Shown: positions 34,780 through 44,110, numbered from the stretch's first letter. The stretch is DNA of 64,000 nucleotides from Pseudomonadota bacterium (GCA_023390905.1 JAEWBY010000025.1:1-64000); one strand, 5' to 3'. A program made the numbers and translations. The notes: generated from the sequence alone by a model not told the origin.

Positions 34780-35694
34780 GTGCCGAACCTCCGCATTCCC
34801 GTGCACTTCCGCGCCGCCGCGCTGATGCTGGCGAGCACCCTGTTCTTCGCGATGATGGTGGTGGCGATCCGGCTGGCGTCCAAGGATCTGCATACGTTCC
34901 AGATCGCGTTCTTCCGCAATTTCTTCGGTCTGGTGGCGACCCTGCCGCTGCTGCTCAAGCATGGTCCCGGCCTGCTGCGCACCACGCAGTTTCCGCGCTA
35001 CCTGTTCCGTTGCCTGATCGGCATCTGCTCGATGCTCGCCGGCTTCTGGGCCATCGGCCATCTGCCGCTGGCGCAGGCCGTGTCGCTGTCCTATTCCACG
35101 CCGTTGTTCGTGACCCTCGCCGCGGCGGCGATGCTCAACGAACGCGTGCGCGCGCGGCGCTGGACCGCCGTGTTCCTGGGTTTCATCGGCGTGCTGATCA
35201 TCGTGCGGCCGGGCAGTTCGGAGTTCAGCATCGATGCGCTGATCGCCGTGCTGGCGGCGGTGATGAGCGCGCTGGTGGCGATCCAGATCAAGCAGTTGTC
35301 GCAGACCGAGCCGGCCGACCGCATCGTGATCTACACCACCCTGCTGTGGGTGCCGATGTCGCTGCTGCCGGCGCTGACCGTATGGCAGTGGCCGCACGGC
35401 ATCACCTGGGCATGGGTGATCGCCGCCGGGTTCATGGGCACCGGCGGCCACATGCTGTGGACGCGCGCATTGAAGCTGGGCGAAGTCTCGGCGCTGACGC
35501 CGATCAGTTTCATGCAGTTGCCGGTCGTCGCCGTATTCGGCTGGTGGCTGTTCGACGAAGGCCTGGATCGCTGGACGCTGCTGGGCGCGGCGATCATCTT
35601 CGGCGCCAATGCCTACATCGCCCATCGCGAAGCCGTGCTGTCCAAGCGCGCGGCCTCAGAAGCCTCGAGTTCGGCGGCCAAGCCGGGCGAGTGA
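34780..35694 (+). CDS. EamA/DMT-family transporter
   Basis: 304-aa inner-membrane protein with ten predicted helices in two EamA repeats (ALMLASTLFFAMMVVAIRLAS, then SALVAIQIKQLSQTE linking to the second repeat). RNFFGLVATLPLL, LPLAQAVSLSYSTPLFV and NERVRARRW are typical of the S-adenosylmethionine/drug-metabolite permease subgroup. The GTG start after CTGAGAGAG is preferred because it places the first helix 12 residues in. An ATG at 34735, 15 codons upstream, lacks a ribosome binding site. Substrate unknown. Confidence 0.82.
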   Translation: MPNLRIPVHFRAAALMLASTLFFAMMVVAIRLASKDLHTFQIAFFRNFFGLVATLPLLLKHGPGLLRTTQFPRYLFRCLIGICSMLAGFWAIGHLPLAQAVSLSYSTPLFVTLAAAAMLNERVRARRWTAVFLGFIGVLIIVRPGSSEFSIDALIAVLAAVMSALVAIQIKQLSQTEPADRIVIYTTLLWVPMSLLPALTVWQWPHGITWAWVIAAGFMGTGGHMLWTRALKLGEVSALTPISFMQLPVVAVFGWWLFDEGLDRWTLLGAAIIFGANAYIAHREAVLSKRAASEASSSAAKPGE

Positions 35695-35733
35695 TCCTCA
35701 CGCGGCTGATCGCCCAACGCGCCGCGATCCTGC

Positions 35734-38460
35734 CTAGCGATGTCCGGACGGCGGACGCTGCTGGCGGATTGCATTCGCCAGCGCGGCCATCGGTTCGCTG
35801 AGCGAGGCCGGGTCCGCGGCAAGCAGCGGTTGCAGCCAGCGCTCGCGCAGCGCGTCGGCTTCGGCAAGCTGGCCGAGGTCCTCGTGCGCCTGCACCAGGC
35901 TCCAGACCGCATGCACGGTTTCCGGATGATCCTGCCCTAGCAGGCGCGCCCTCGCGTCGACCAGTTCGCGATACGCGGCGATGGCGTCGCGGCCGCGGCC
36001 AAGATCCATGTTGGCGTCGGCGCGGATCAGCAGCGCCCGCTGCGTCTGCGGATGCTTGAGCCCCAGCACGTCGCGCGCCAGCGGCAGCACGCGCGCCAGC
36101 AGATCCAGCGTCGCCTGCGGCTGGCCATCGTGCAGCAGCGTGCCGGCATGATTGATCTGGATGGACAGCGTGTCCGGATGGCTCGCGCCGAGCAGGCGGC
36201 TGCGTGCGTCGATCACCTGCTGCTCGATCGGCAGCGCGGAATGGAAATCGTCCAGTCGCGCATACGTGGTGGCCAGATTGACCCGCGCGCGCAGCGTCTG
36301 CGGATGTTCCGGGCCGAGCACGCGTTCGCGCCCGGCCAGCACGGCTTTGATCAATGGCAGGGCTTCTTCGGCCGCGCCGGAATCGGCGAGCATGCTGGCA
36401 AGCGTACCGCGCGCATGCAGGGCGATCGGATGCTCGGCGCCGAGGCGGCGGATCTGCGTGGCGACCAGTTGCCGTTGCAGCGCGACCGCGCCTTCCTTTT
36501 CTCCGGTCATCATCCGCATCACCGCCAGATTGCCGAGCGCGGCCAGCGTGTCCTTGTGCTCGGCGCCCTGCACCGCCATGCGCAACGGCACCAGCTTTTC
36601 CATGTGGATGCGCGCCTGCGCCACGTCGCCGACGGCACGTTGCTGATCGGCCCAGGCATTGAGCGCGTCCATCGTCATCAGATCGCGCTCGCCGGCTTCG
36701 CGCTGCAGGCGTTCGTACAGGGATTGCAGCATCTGACTGGCGCGCTCGCGATCGCCGCGCGCGGCCAGCAGGTTGGCCTGCGCGATTTCCAGCCCCACGC
36801 GGGTCGGATCGTTCACCGGCAGGCGCCAGGCCAGTGGCAGCGCTCTGCGCAGGATGGCATCGGCCGCATCGGTCTCGGCGGCCGCCAGTCGCGCCTGTGC
36901 TTCTCCCAGCCGCGCCGACAGCGTCGCCGCCGCGGCTTCACCGGCATGCATCGCCTGGAACCGGGCCACCTGATTGAAGCGCTCGGCGGCCTGCGCCGGC
37001 ATGCCGAGGGCGGCGTACACGCGCGCGATCGAGGCGCGCAGATCATTGGCCAGTGCGGGTTGATCGGCGAAGTCCCGCGCCAGCGCCGCTTCGGCGTTGG
37101 CGAGCAGTTCGCGATCGATCATGCCGCGCGCGACATCGGCGGCGCTGACCTCGGCCAGGGCGGTTTCCAGCGCGGCGCGTACCGCAGGATCACGCTCGGC
37201 AATCTGGCCGCGCAGCCCTTGCGCCAGTCCGTTGCCCATCGCTTCGATGTCGATGCCTTCGAGCATCGATTGCTGGAAGCCGGCCATGCGTTCGAGTTCG
37301 CGGCTGCGCCGTTCGGCGAGTTCGCGCTGCTCGTGCGCCTGCCGCAATCCGTACAGCGACAGAGCAAGACCGCCGAGCAGTGCGATAACCGCGATGGTGG
37401 CCGCGATCATCCCGGCACGATGGCGCGCGAACAACTTCCGCGCGCGATAGCGCCGCGTCTGCGGCACGACCGACACCGGTTCACCCGCGAGGAAACGGCG
37501 CAGGTCGGCCGCCAGTTCGGCGACCGAGGCGTAGCGATCCTCGCGGTCTGGCTGCATCGCCCGGGCCACGACCCAGTCCAGTTCGTCATGCAGCACGCGT
37601 TGCAGGCGGCCCACGCTGAGGCCCTGCGCACCGGCATGGCGCAGCGCCTGGCCCGGAGCGAGCGTGGACAAATGGGTCGATGCACGGGGCATGTCCTCAC
37701 CGGCGCGCCCCGGCCGCACGCCCACCAGCAGCTCGTGCAGCAGCACGCCCAGCGAATAGACATCGCTGCGCGTATCGATCGCGGCCGGATCCCCCTCGGC
37801 CTGTTCCGGGCTCATGTAATCCGGCGTGCCCGCGCGCTCCTGCGGGCCGGACAGCGCGCGCGAGGCGACCATCGCGATACCGAAGTCGATGATCTTCGGC
37901 GCGGCGCGCCCGTCGATGCGATCGACCAGCAGATTGCCCGGCTTCAGATCGCGGTGGATGACGCCCTTGCCGTGCGCGTGCTGCACGCCTTCGCAGATCA
38001 GGATGAACAGGTGCAGGCGTTCGCGCAGCGGCAGCGCCTGATCCGCGCAGAACTGCGTGAGCGGCTGGCCCTCGCTGTACTCCATCGCGAAGAACGGCAC
38101 GCCATCGGCGGTGGCGCCGGCATCGTAGATCTGCGCGATCGCCGGATGCCGCATCTGCGCCAGCAACTGGCGTTCGACTTCGAAATACGCCAGGTGGCGT
38201 GCGTGCAGGCGTTGTCCGCGCAGCAGTTTGAGCGCGACGGTGCGGCGCACCGGTTCGAGCTGCTCGGCGCGGTAGACCTCGCCCATGCCGCCCTGCCCGA
38301 GCAGCGCGTCGAGCCGATAGCGTCCCAGCCGCGTGCCCGGCGCGAAGGCGTGGCCCGGCGCGGGCGCGGATTCGGAAAGCGGCGTCGCCAGAAGCTCGGT
38401 GGCTTCCGGGTCCGCCTCGGGCGGTCGTGGATGCATGGCAGGGTCCCCTTGTGCGTCCAT
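35734..38460 (-). CDS. Transmembrane serine/threonine protein kinase with TPR repeats
   Basis: 908 aa. The Hanks-type kinase domain (about residues 47-325) has the glycine loop GQGGMGEVY, Lys78 in VALKLL, HRDLKPGN with Asp171, DFG 192-194 and GTPDYMSPEQAEGD. One membrane helix lies at 350-371. From about residue 430 to the C-terminus it is tetratricopeptide-like repeats (for example RVLGPEHPQTLRARVNLATTYARLDD, RLLGASHPDTLSIQINHAGTL). All catalytic residues are present. It is divergent, 78 bp apart, from an FHA-GGDEF protein that could read its phosphorylation. The TPR part is probably extracytoplasmic. Confidence 0.92.
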   Translation of the reverse strand: MDAQGDPAMHPRPPEADPEATELLATPLSESAPAPGHAFAPGTRLGRYRLDALLGQGGMGEVYRAEQLEPVRRTVALKLLRGQRLHARHLAYFEVERQLLAQMRHPAIAQIYDAGATADGVPFFAMEYSEGQPLTQFCADQALPLRERLHLFILICEGVQHAHGKGVIHRDLKPGNLLVDRIDGRAAPKIIDFGIAMVASRALSGPQERAGTPDYMSPEQAEGDPAAIDTRSDVYSLGVLLHELLVGVRPGRAGEDMPRASTHLSTLAPGQALRHAGAQGLSVGRLQRVLHDELDWVVARAMQPDREDRYASVAELAADLRRFLAGEPVSVVPQTRRYRARKLFARHRAGMIAATIAVIALLGGLALSLYGLRQAHEQRELAERRSRELERMAGFQQSMLEGIDIEAMGNGLAQGLRGQIAERDPAVRAALETALAEVSAADVARGMIDRELLANAEAALARDFADQPALANDLRASIARVYAALGMPAQAAERFNQVARFQAMHAGEAAAATLSARLGEAQARLAAAETDAADAILRRALPLAWRLPVNDPTRVGLEIAQANLLAARGDRERASQMLQSLYERLQREAGERDLMTMDALNAWADQQRAVGDVAQARIHMEKLVPLRMAVQGAEHKDTLAALGNLAVMRMMTGEKEGAVALQRQLVATQIRRLGAEHPIALHARGTLASMLADSGAAEEALPLIKAVLAGRERVLGPEHPQTLRARVNLATTYARLDDFHSALPIEQQVIDARSRLLGASHPDTLSIQINHAGTLLHDGQPQATLDLLARVLPLARDVLGLKHPQTQRALLIRADANMDLGRGRDAIAAYRELVDARARLLGQDHPETVHAVWSLVQAHEDLGQLAEADALRERWLQPLLAADPASLSEPMAALANAIRQQRPPSGHR

Positions 38461-38538
38461 GGTAACGGAACCCTCGGCAGCCCCGCGCCGGAACCGCTAC
38501 ACTCCGCCTCCCCTGCCGACCTCCCGCGAACGCGGCGC

Positions 38539-39426
38539 ATGGCTCCCGATCACGACACCACCCAGCGCACGATCTGCAGCGACGGTCCCGGACCGCGCAG
38601 TTCGCGCTCGGCCTGCGTGGTGGTGATCCAGGGCGAGGGCCTGGGCCGGCGCGCGGACATCGATGAAGACCCGATCGTGGTCGGGCGCTCGCGCGAGGCC
38701 GATCTGCACATCCCGCACGCAAGCGTCTCGCGCCGCCACTGCGAAATCTGGCGCGATGGCGAGCTCTACCGCGTGCGCGATCTGGAAGCAACCAATCCCA
38801 CCCGCCTCAATGAAACGCCGGTGCAGGAAGCCGTGCTCGCCGATGGCGATCACCTCACCCTCGGCGAGAGCATCCTGAAGTTCATCAGCCACGCCAGCGT
38901 GGAAGCGCATTACCACGAAGAGATCTACCAGCTCGCCACCCATGACGCGCTGACCGATCTGTACAACCGCCGCCATTTCATCGATACGGTCGAGCGCGAG
39001 ATCGCCCGGGCGATGCGCCATCAGCGGCCGTTGACGATGTGCATCATCGACGTAGATCTGTTCAAGCCGATCAACGATCGCTGGGGCCATATTTCCGGCG
39101 ACAACGTGCTGCGCCAGATCGCCGGCATCCTGCGCCGCCATGTCCGCAACGACGATGCCGCCGCGCGCATCGGCGGCGAGGAATTCGCGGTGCTGCTGCC
39201 CGAGTGCGACAGCGAAGCGGCGTTCGGATTCGCCGAGCGTCTGCGCCAGGCGGTGGCCGACGCGCTGTTCAAGCCGGGCGGCGAACCGCAGCGCATCACC
39301 GTCAGCATCGGCATCACCGCACTGACGCCCGAGCGCGACACCTGCAGCCGCATGATGGCCGCCGCCGACGCCGGCCTCTATCGCGCCAAGAGCGAAGGCC
39401 GCAACAAGGTCTGCATCCAGTTCTGA
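38539..39426 (+). CDS. FHA-domain diguanylate cyclase
   Basis: 295 aa. An N-terminal FHA domain (about 25-120) carries GRSREADLHIPHASVSRRHCEIW and the later TNPTRLNE, the residues that bind phosphothreonine. The GGDEF domain (about 130-295) has active-site GGEEF at residues 212-216 and the product-inhibition I-site RNDD at 203-206, exactly five residues upstream, so it should be an active, feedback-regulated cyclase. There is no membrane segment. The start ATG follows CGAACGCGGCGC without a strong ribosome binding site. The divergent Ser/Thr kinase is a plausible partner. Confidence 0.92.
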   Translation: MAPDHDTTQRTICSDGPGPRSSRSACVVVIQGEGLGRRADIDEDPIVVGRSREADLHIPHASVSRRHCEIWRDGELYRVRDLEATNPTRLNETPVQEAVLADGDHLTLGESILKFISHASVEAHYHEEIYQLATHDALTDLYNRRHFIDTVEREIARAMRHQRPLTMCIIDVDLFKPINDRWGHISGDNVLRQIAGILRRHVRNDDAAARIGGEEFAVLLPECDSEAAFGFAERLRQAVADALFKPGGEPQRITVSIGITALTPERDTCSRMMAAADAGLYRAKSEGRNKVCIQF

Positions 39427-39590
39427 GTCGGGACCGGGGACGTCCTTTCCCTGCTCCCGGCGGGCGAAGGCGGACGCCTCTGCCGGTCGGCCTTTGCCCC
39501 TCGACGGGGCGGGTTCGTACGCTGGTCGGCGTCGGCTTGCGGCGCACCGGCCGCTCTTCTACGCTGGCGGCTCTCTGGGGGGAGAGTCGC

Positions 39591-39947
39591 ATGAGCACGG
39601 GCACGCGTTTCGCGGCGGTGACGCCATTGGTTCCGGCCGGGCCCTCGTTGCCCGAAGCGCTGGATTTCTACGTCGGGCAACTGGGTTTCCACGCGGTCTG
39701 GCAGGAAGGCGACATGGCCGGCATCGAGCGCGATGGCGTGGGCTTCCACCTGGTGCGCAACAGCGAATCGCGCTGGGCCGACAACGCCAGCTTCAGCATC
39801 GGCGTGCACGGCCTGGACGATCTCTACGCGGAGTACCGCAACGTGCCCGCGCGCGTGGGGCCACTGGAAATGAAGCCGTGGGGCCGGCGCGAATTCCATC
39901 TGATCGCGCCGTCGGGCGTGTGCTTCCAGTTCTACGAATTCGGCTGA
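39591..39947 (+). CDS. VOC-family (glyoxalase/bleomycin-resistance-like) protein
   Basis: 118-aa VOC-fold protein: AAVTPLVPAGPSLPEALDFYVGQLGF, HLVRNSESRW, MKPWGRREFHLIAPSGVCFQFYEFG. The pattern of beta-alpha-beta-beta-beta modules and the terminal Glu in FYE are those of the bleomycin-resistance-like subgroup. The ligand is unknown. GGGGGGAGAG is the ribosome binding site. The 3' end overlaps the convergent PAP2 gene by 16 bp. Confidence 0.78.
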   Translation: MSTGTRFAAVTPLVPAGPSLPEALDFYVGQLGFHAVWQEGDMAGIERDGVGFHLVRNSESRWADNASFSIGVHGLDDLYAEYRNVPARVGPLEMKPWGRREFHLIAPSGVCFQFYEFG

Positions 39948-40639
39948 TCACCGCGCGGTGACCACGGCCGCGCACGCGTGCGGTACAGCACGAAATAGAC
40001 ACCGACCACCCACGCCATCCCGGCCGCCCAACCGCCGAGGATGTCCGAGGGATAGTGCACGCCCAGATACAGGCGCGAAAGCCCGACCAGCAGCACGAAC
40101 GCCAGCGCGGCCAGCGCCGCGGGCCAGCGCCAGCGCGTGTGCCAGGCCAGCAGGAACACCACCATCGCCAGCGTCATCGATCCCATCGCGTGGCCGCTGG
40201 GGAAACTGAAGGTGTGCTCGGGTGCGATGGATTCCCACAGGCCGGGGCGCTCGCGCTGGAAGAACTGCTTGGTCGCCAGGTTCAGCAGCGCCGAGCCGAT
40301 GAATGCACACGCCGAAAACAATGCCTCGCGCCAGCGCCGCGCGGCCAGCAGCGCCAGCACGATCAGCACGTCCAGCGGAATGACGCCGTACTGGTAGCCG
40401 GCGGCCGACACCGCGACGAAGAAGCGATCCAGCGCCGGGGTGGCCACTCCGTGCAGATGCAGCAGCAGCGGATCGTCGAACATGAAGGCTTCCAGCTCGT
40501 GCACTTCATCGGCCAGCTCCACGAACAGCCACAGCGGCAGCAGCAGGCCGGCGAACAGCAGCCCCAGGCGCCATGCGTGCCGACGCAGCAGTTGGATCGC
40601 GTACGAAAGGCCCTGGGCCAGGACTTCAGCCGGCGGCAC
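39932..40639 (-). CDS. PAP2-family membrane phosphatase
   Basis: 235-aa integral membrane lipid phosphatase. The three-part active site is KQFFQRERPG, PSGHAMGS and SRLYLGVHYPSDILGG, with five to six helices. The group includes undecaprenyl- and phosphatidylglycerol-phosphate phosphatases; the specific lipid is unknown. The start codon is GTG and the gene overlaps the end of ispG by 14 bp, so it is likely translated from the ispG transcript. Confidence 0.88.
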   Translation of the reverse strand: MPPAEVLAQGLSYAIQLLRRHAWRLGLLFAGLLLPLWLFVELADEVHELEAFMFDDPLLLHLHGVATPALDRFFVAVSAAGYQYGVIPLDVLIVLALLAARRWREALFSACAFIGSALLNLATKQFFQRERPGLWESIAPEHTFSFPSGHAMGSMTLAMVVFLLAWHTRWRWPAALAALAFVLLVGLSRLYLGVHYPSDILGGWAAGMAWVVGVYFVLYRTRARPWSPRGDQPNS

Positions 40640-41891
40640 GCGCGTACTTCTGTTCGACGTAATCGTCGATCAGGGCGATGAACTCCTGCGCGATGTTGTC
40701 GCCACGCAGGGTGATCTTCTTTTCGCCATCGACGAACACCGGCGCGGCCGGCGCTTCACCGGTGCCTGGCAGCGAGATGCCGATGTTGGCGTGGCGCGAT
40801 TCGCCCGGCCCGTTCACCACGCAGCCCATCACCGCCAGCGTCATGTTCTCCGCGCCCGGGTGGCTGATCTTCCATTCCGGCATGCGGCCGCGCACGTGGT
40901 TCTGCACGACCTTGGCCAGTTCCTGGAAGAACTCGGAGGTGGTGCGGCCGCAGCCGGGGCACGCGGTGACCATCGGCGTGAAGGCGCGCTGGCCGGTGGT
41001 CTGCAGCAGCTCCTGCGCGACGATCACTTCCTGCGTGCGCGACTGGCCGGGCTCGGGCGTGAGCGAAATGCGGATCGTGTCGCCGATGCCTTCCTGCAGC
41101 AGCACGCCGAGGGCGGCGGCCGAAGCCACGATGCCCTTGCTGCCGATGCCGGCCTCGGTCAGGCCCAGGTGCAGCGCGAATTCCGAACGCTGCGACATGT
41201 CGCGGTAGACCGCGATCAGTTCCTGCACGCCGCTGACCTTGGCCGACAGCACGATGCGATCACGCGGCAGGCCCAGTTCGACCGCACGCTCGGCCGAATC
41301 CACCGCCGAGCGGATCAGCGCCTCGCGCAATACGCGGCCGGCGTCCCAGGGATCACTGCGGTGATGGTTCTCGTCCATCAACTGCGCGGCCAGCGACTGA
41401 TCCAGCGATCCCCAGTTGGCGCCGATGCGCACCGGCTTGCCGTAGCGGATCGCGAACTCGATGAGCTGCGCGAACTGGGTGTCCTTCTTCTTGCCGAACC
41501 CCACGTTGCCGGGGTTGATGCGGTACTTGGCCAGCGCCTCGGCGCAGGCCGGCTCGCCGGCGAGCAATTGATGGCCGTTGTAGTGGAAGTCGCCGATCAG
41601 CGGCACCGACACACCCATCATTTCCAGCTTCTCGCGGATGCGCGGGATGGCGGCGGCCGATTCAGGATTGTTGACGGTCAGGCGCACCATTTCCGAACCG
41701 GCACGCCACAGTTCGGCGACCTGCCTGACGCTGGCGGCGATGTCGGCGGTGTCGGTGTTGGTCATCGACTGCACCACGACCGGGTGCCCGCCCCCGACCT
41801 TCACGCCGCCGATGTCGACGGCATGGGTGATGCGGCGGGGCCAGGCGGTGGCGTCGGCGGGCGGCGTGGGGCGAGTGACGGCGTCGTGCAT
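40626..41891 (-). CDS. ispG: 4-hydroxy-3-methylbut-2-enyl diphosphate synthase (IspG/GcpE)
   Basis: 421-aa iron-sulfur enzyme of the MEP isoprenoid pathway. The N-terminal TIM barrel has VGGGHPVVVQSMTNTDT and INPGNVG; the C-terminal cluster domain shows CPGCGRT and MGCVVNGPGE, supplying the three cysteines for the 4Fe-4S cluster. Length fits the longer proteobacterial IspG. The PAP2 phosphatase gene follows with an overlap. Confidence 0.96.
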   Translation of the reverse strand: MHDAVTRPTPPADATAWPRRITHAVDIGGVKVGGGHPVVVQSMTNTDTADIAASVRQVAELWRAGSEMVRLTVNNPESAAAIPRIREKLEMMGVSVPLIGDFHYNGHQLLAGEPACAEALAKYRINPGNVGFGKKKDTQFAQLIEFAIRYGKPVRIGANWGSLDQSLAAQLMDENHHRSDPWDAGRVLREALIRSAVDSAERAVELGLPRDRIVLSAKVSGVQELIAVYRDMSQRSEFALHLGLTEAGIGSKGIVASAAALGVLLQEGIGDTIRISLTPEPGQSRTQEVIVAQELLQTTGQRAFTPMVTACPGCGRTTSEFFQELAKVVQNHVRGRMPEWKISHPGAENMTLAVMGCVVNGPGESRHANIGISLPGTGEAPAAPVFVDGEKKITLRGDNIAQEFIALIDDYVEQKYARAAG

Positions 41892-41985
41892 GCGGCCATT
41901 TTAGCCCGCCGGCGCGCCACGCACGCGGCCGGCCTGCGACGCGCGGTCACGGGTGCATGCGCCGGTCATCGTCTAGCATGGCGGC

Positions 41986-43206
41986 ATGCCGATGTCCTCC
42001 CCCAGTTTCCTGCGCACGCTGTGCAATCTCCGTTGGGTCGCCATCACCGGCCAGGCGCTGGCCGTGGTGGTCGCGACCGAGTTGATGGATCTGCCGTTGC
42101 CGATAGCCCCGCTGTGGGGCGGCATCGCCGTGCTGGCGCTGTTCAACGTCTACGCGAGCTGGCGCAGCCGGCAATCGCTGACCGATCCGCCGCGCATCGC
42201 CTTCCTGCACATGCTGGTGGACGTGGCCGTGCTGGCCTGGCTGGTGGCATGGAGCGGCGGCATCACCAATCCGTTCAGTCCGATGTTCCTGTTGCTGATT
42301 GCCGTGGCCGCGGTCGCACTGCCGCTGCGCTGGGTGATGGCCACCGCCGCCGCGTCGCTGGTGGGCTATGCGCTGATGGCGATCTTCGGCCATCCGCTGC
42401 CGAGCGCGCACGGCCACTACACGTTGCACCTGTGGGGCATGGCGGTGAATTTCCTGCTCTCGGTCGGCGTGGTGCTGTATTTCTCCACGCTGCTGGTCGG
42501 TGCACTGCGCCAGCGCGAGCGCGAACTGGCCACGCTGCGCGAGCGCTTCGCGCGCAACGAGGGCATCGTCGCACTGGCCACCCACGCGGCGGCGGTCGCG
42601 CATGAACTCAACACGCCGCTGGGCACGATGACGTTGCTGAGCGAGGAAATCGCCGAGCAGACCGACGATGAAGACATCCGCGACGACGCGATGACCCTGC
42701 GCGAACTGGTGGATCTGTGCCGCGATCGCGTGCGCGAGCTCTCGGCCTCGGCCGACATGGGCTTTCGCACCGGCGTGGATCTGGAGCGCGTGATCCATCG
42801 CTGGCAACTGGTGCGCCCGACCATCGAACTGCACCGCGAAGGCGATCTGCCGGCCAACCTGCGCGTGGATCCCTCGATCGGCCATCTGTTGCAGGCCCTG
42901 CTCAACAACGCCGCCGACGCCAGCCAGCAGGCGGGTTCCCAGTGCGTGGAACTCAAGCTGAGCTGCCAGGGCGGCGAGCTGATCGGCGAAGTGCGCGATG
43001 AAGGCAACGGCTTCCACGAAACGCTGCCCTTCGAGTCCGAAACCCTGTTCCGCAGCAGCAAGCCCGATGGCATGGGCGTGGGCCTGGCGCTCTCGCACGC
43101 CGCGGTCGAGCGGCTCGGTGGATCCCTGACATTGCAGACGGCGCAGCCGCGCGGCGTGCGGGTGAAATTCTGCCTGCCGCACGCCTGCCGCAAGGAGTTC
43201 CCATGA
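41986..43206 (+). CDS. regB: RegB/PrrB-type redox sensor histidine kinase
   Basis: 406 aa. Five to six membrane helices (about 18-170) contain GGITNPF at 91-97, the conserved RegB quinone-binding heptapeptide. The H-box AAVAHELNTPLG has His206. Cys245 in LVDLCRDRV corresponds to the redox-active cysteine of RegB. N-box LNNAADAS and G-box GMGVGLALS follow. It should sense ubiquinone redox state and phosphorylate the RegA-like protein encoded next, with an ATGA overlap. Targets in this organism are unknown. Confidence 0.87.
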   Translation: MPMSSPSFLRTLCNLRWVAITGQALAVVVATELMDLPLPIAPLWGGIAVLALFNVYASWRSRQSLTDPPRIAFLHMLVDVAVLAWLVAWSGGITNPFSPMFLLLIAVAAVALPLRWVMATAAASLVGYALMAIFGHPLPSAHGHYTLHLWGMAVNFLLSVGVVLYFSTLLVGALRQRERELATLRERFARNEGIVALATHAAAVAHELNTPLGTMTLLSEEIAEQTDDEDIRDDAMTLRELVDLCRDRVRELSASADMGFRTGVDLERVIHRWQLVRPTIELHREGDLPANLRVDPSIGHLLQALLNNAADASQQAGSQCVELKLSCQGGELIGEVRDEGNGFHETLPFESETLFRSSKPDGMGVGLALSHAAVERLGGSLTLQTAQPRGVRVKFCLPHACRKEFP

Positions 43207-43745
43207 ACGGCCTGTTGATCGACGACGACGAACTCTACGCCCGCACGCTGCAGCGCATGCTCGCGCGGCGCGGCATCGAAACCCGCATCGCGCTGGACGC
43301 CGGCGCGGCGCTTCGGCTGGCCCGCGAGGAACCGCCGGATTTCGCGCTGGTCGATCTGAAGCTGGGCGAATCCTCGGGCCTCAATCTGATCGAACCGCTG
43401 CGCGCCCTGCGCGCGGACATGCGCATCCTACTGGTGACCGGCTACGCGAGCGTGGCCACGGCGGTGGAATCGATCAAGCGCGGCGCCGACGATTACCTGC
43501 CCAAGCCGGCCTCGCTGTCCTCGATCGTGCGCGCGCTCGGGCTGGAAGCGAAGGTCGAGGATCCCGAGCCGGAAGACACGATGACACCGCTGCATCGGCT
43601 GGAGTGGGAACACATCCAGCAGGCGCTGGCCGAAACCGACGGCAACATCTCCGCCGCCGCCCGCCTGCTCGGCATGCACCGCCGCTCCCTTCAACGCAAG
43701 CTGATGAAACGGCCGGGACCGGAACGGCGTTCGATCGACGAGTGA
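43203..43745 (+). CDS. regA: RegA/PrrA-type response regulator
   Basis: 180 aa. The receiver domain (1-120) has LLIDDDELY, phospho-acceptor Asp51 in LVDLKLG, TGYASVATAVESIKRGADDYLPKP with the signalling Thr and Lys. The C-terminal Fis-type helix-turn-helix (about 130-170) reads IQQALAETDGNISAAARLLGMHRRSLQRKL, the RegA/PrrA/ActR signature. It is coupled to the kinase gene upstream. Expected to control respiratory and redox genes. Confidence 0.9.
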   Translation: MNGLLIDDDELYARTLQRMLARRGIETRIALDAGAALRLAREEPPDFALVDLKLGESSGLNLIEPLRALRADMRILLVTGYASVATAVESIKRGADDYLPKPASLSSIVRALGLEAKVEDPEPEDTMTPLHRLEWEHIQQALAETDGNISAAARLLGMHRRSLQRKLMKRPGPERRSIDE

Positions 43746-43822
43746 GTGGGCGCGGGAGACGTTAGCCGGTAGCCGGTAGCGGAAATTGGAAATCGAATTG
43801 CATCGCATTGAACGTTGGGATG

Positions 43823-43967
43823 TGGGAGTGGCTGACCAGACACGCGTCTGTTGAAAGCCAGTCACGACCGACAGGTCGAAGTTTTCGTAGGAGCGGCTGC
43901 CCAGACACGCGTCTGTTGAAAACAGCCGCGACCATGAATCGCGGTCGGGCCTGAAGGCCCTCCTACA
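43823..43967. repeat. Xanthomonad-type interspersed palindromic repeat, two copies
   Basis: Copy 1 (43823-43869) and copy 2 (43887-43967) share CAGACACGCGTCTGTTGAAA with similar flanks. Copy 2 is complete: GTAGGAG at its left pairs with CTCCTAC at its right, with inner stems GCGGCTG/CAGCCGC, CAGAC/GTCTG, CCGCGA/TCGCGG and GGGCC/GGCCC. It is a REP-like cruciform element. Together with the word repeats at 43999 it fills most of the 423-bp gap 43746-44168, where I see no gene. Confidence 0.75.
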
Positions 43968-43998
43968 CCTTGCATACAGCCACAACCAACGCAATTCC

Positions 43999-44110
43999 GA
44001 TCCCCTAATCCCTAATCCCAAATCCGAATCCCGATCCCTGATCCCCCAATCCCGAATCCCGAATCCCAATTCCCAGCTACCCGCTCCCGGCTCCCAGCCC
44101 CGCAACCACA
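43999..44110. repeat. Low-complexity GAATCCC/AATCCC word repeats
   Basis: About a dozen imperfect 7-8 bp units (AATCCC, GAATCCC, GATCCC) followed by GCTCCCGGCTCCC words. Related words in inverted form occur at 43763-43795 (TAGCCGGTAGCCGG) and at 62866-63062. No coding potential is seen. Confidence 0.7.

Noticed and set aside
36052..39426. A 1124-codon plus-strand open frame
   Set aside because: The first about 830 codons are antisense to the Ser/Thr kinase and rich in Arg/His/Gln, typical of high-GC shadow frames; only the FHA-GGDEF part is real.
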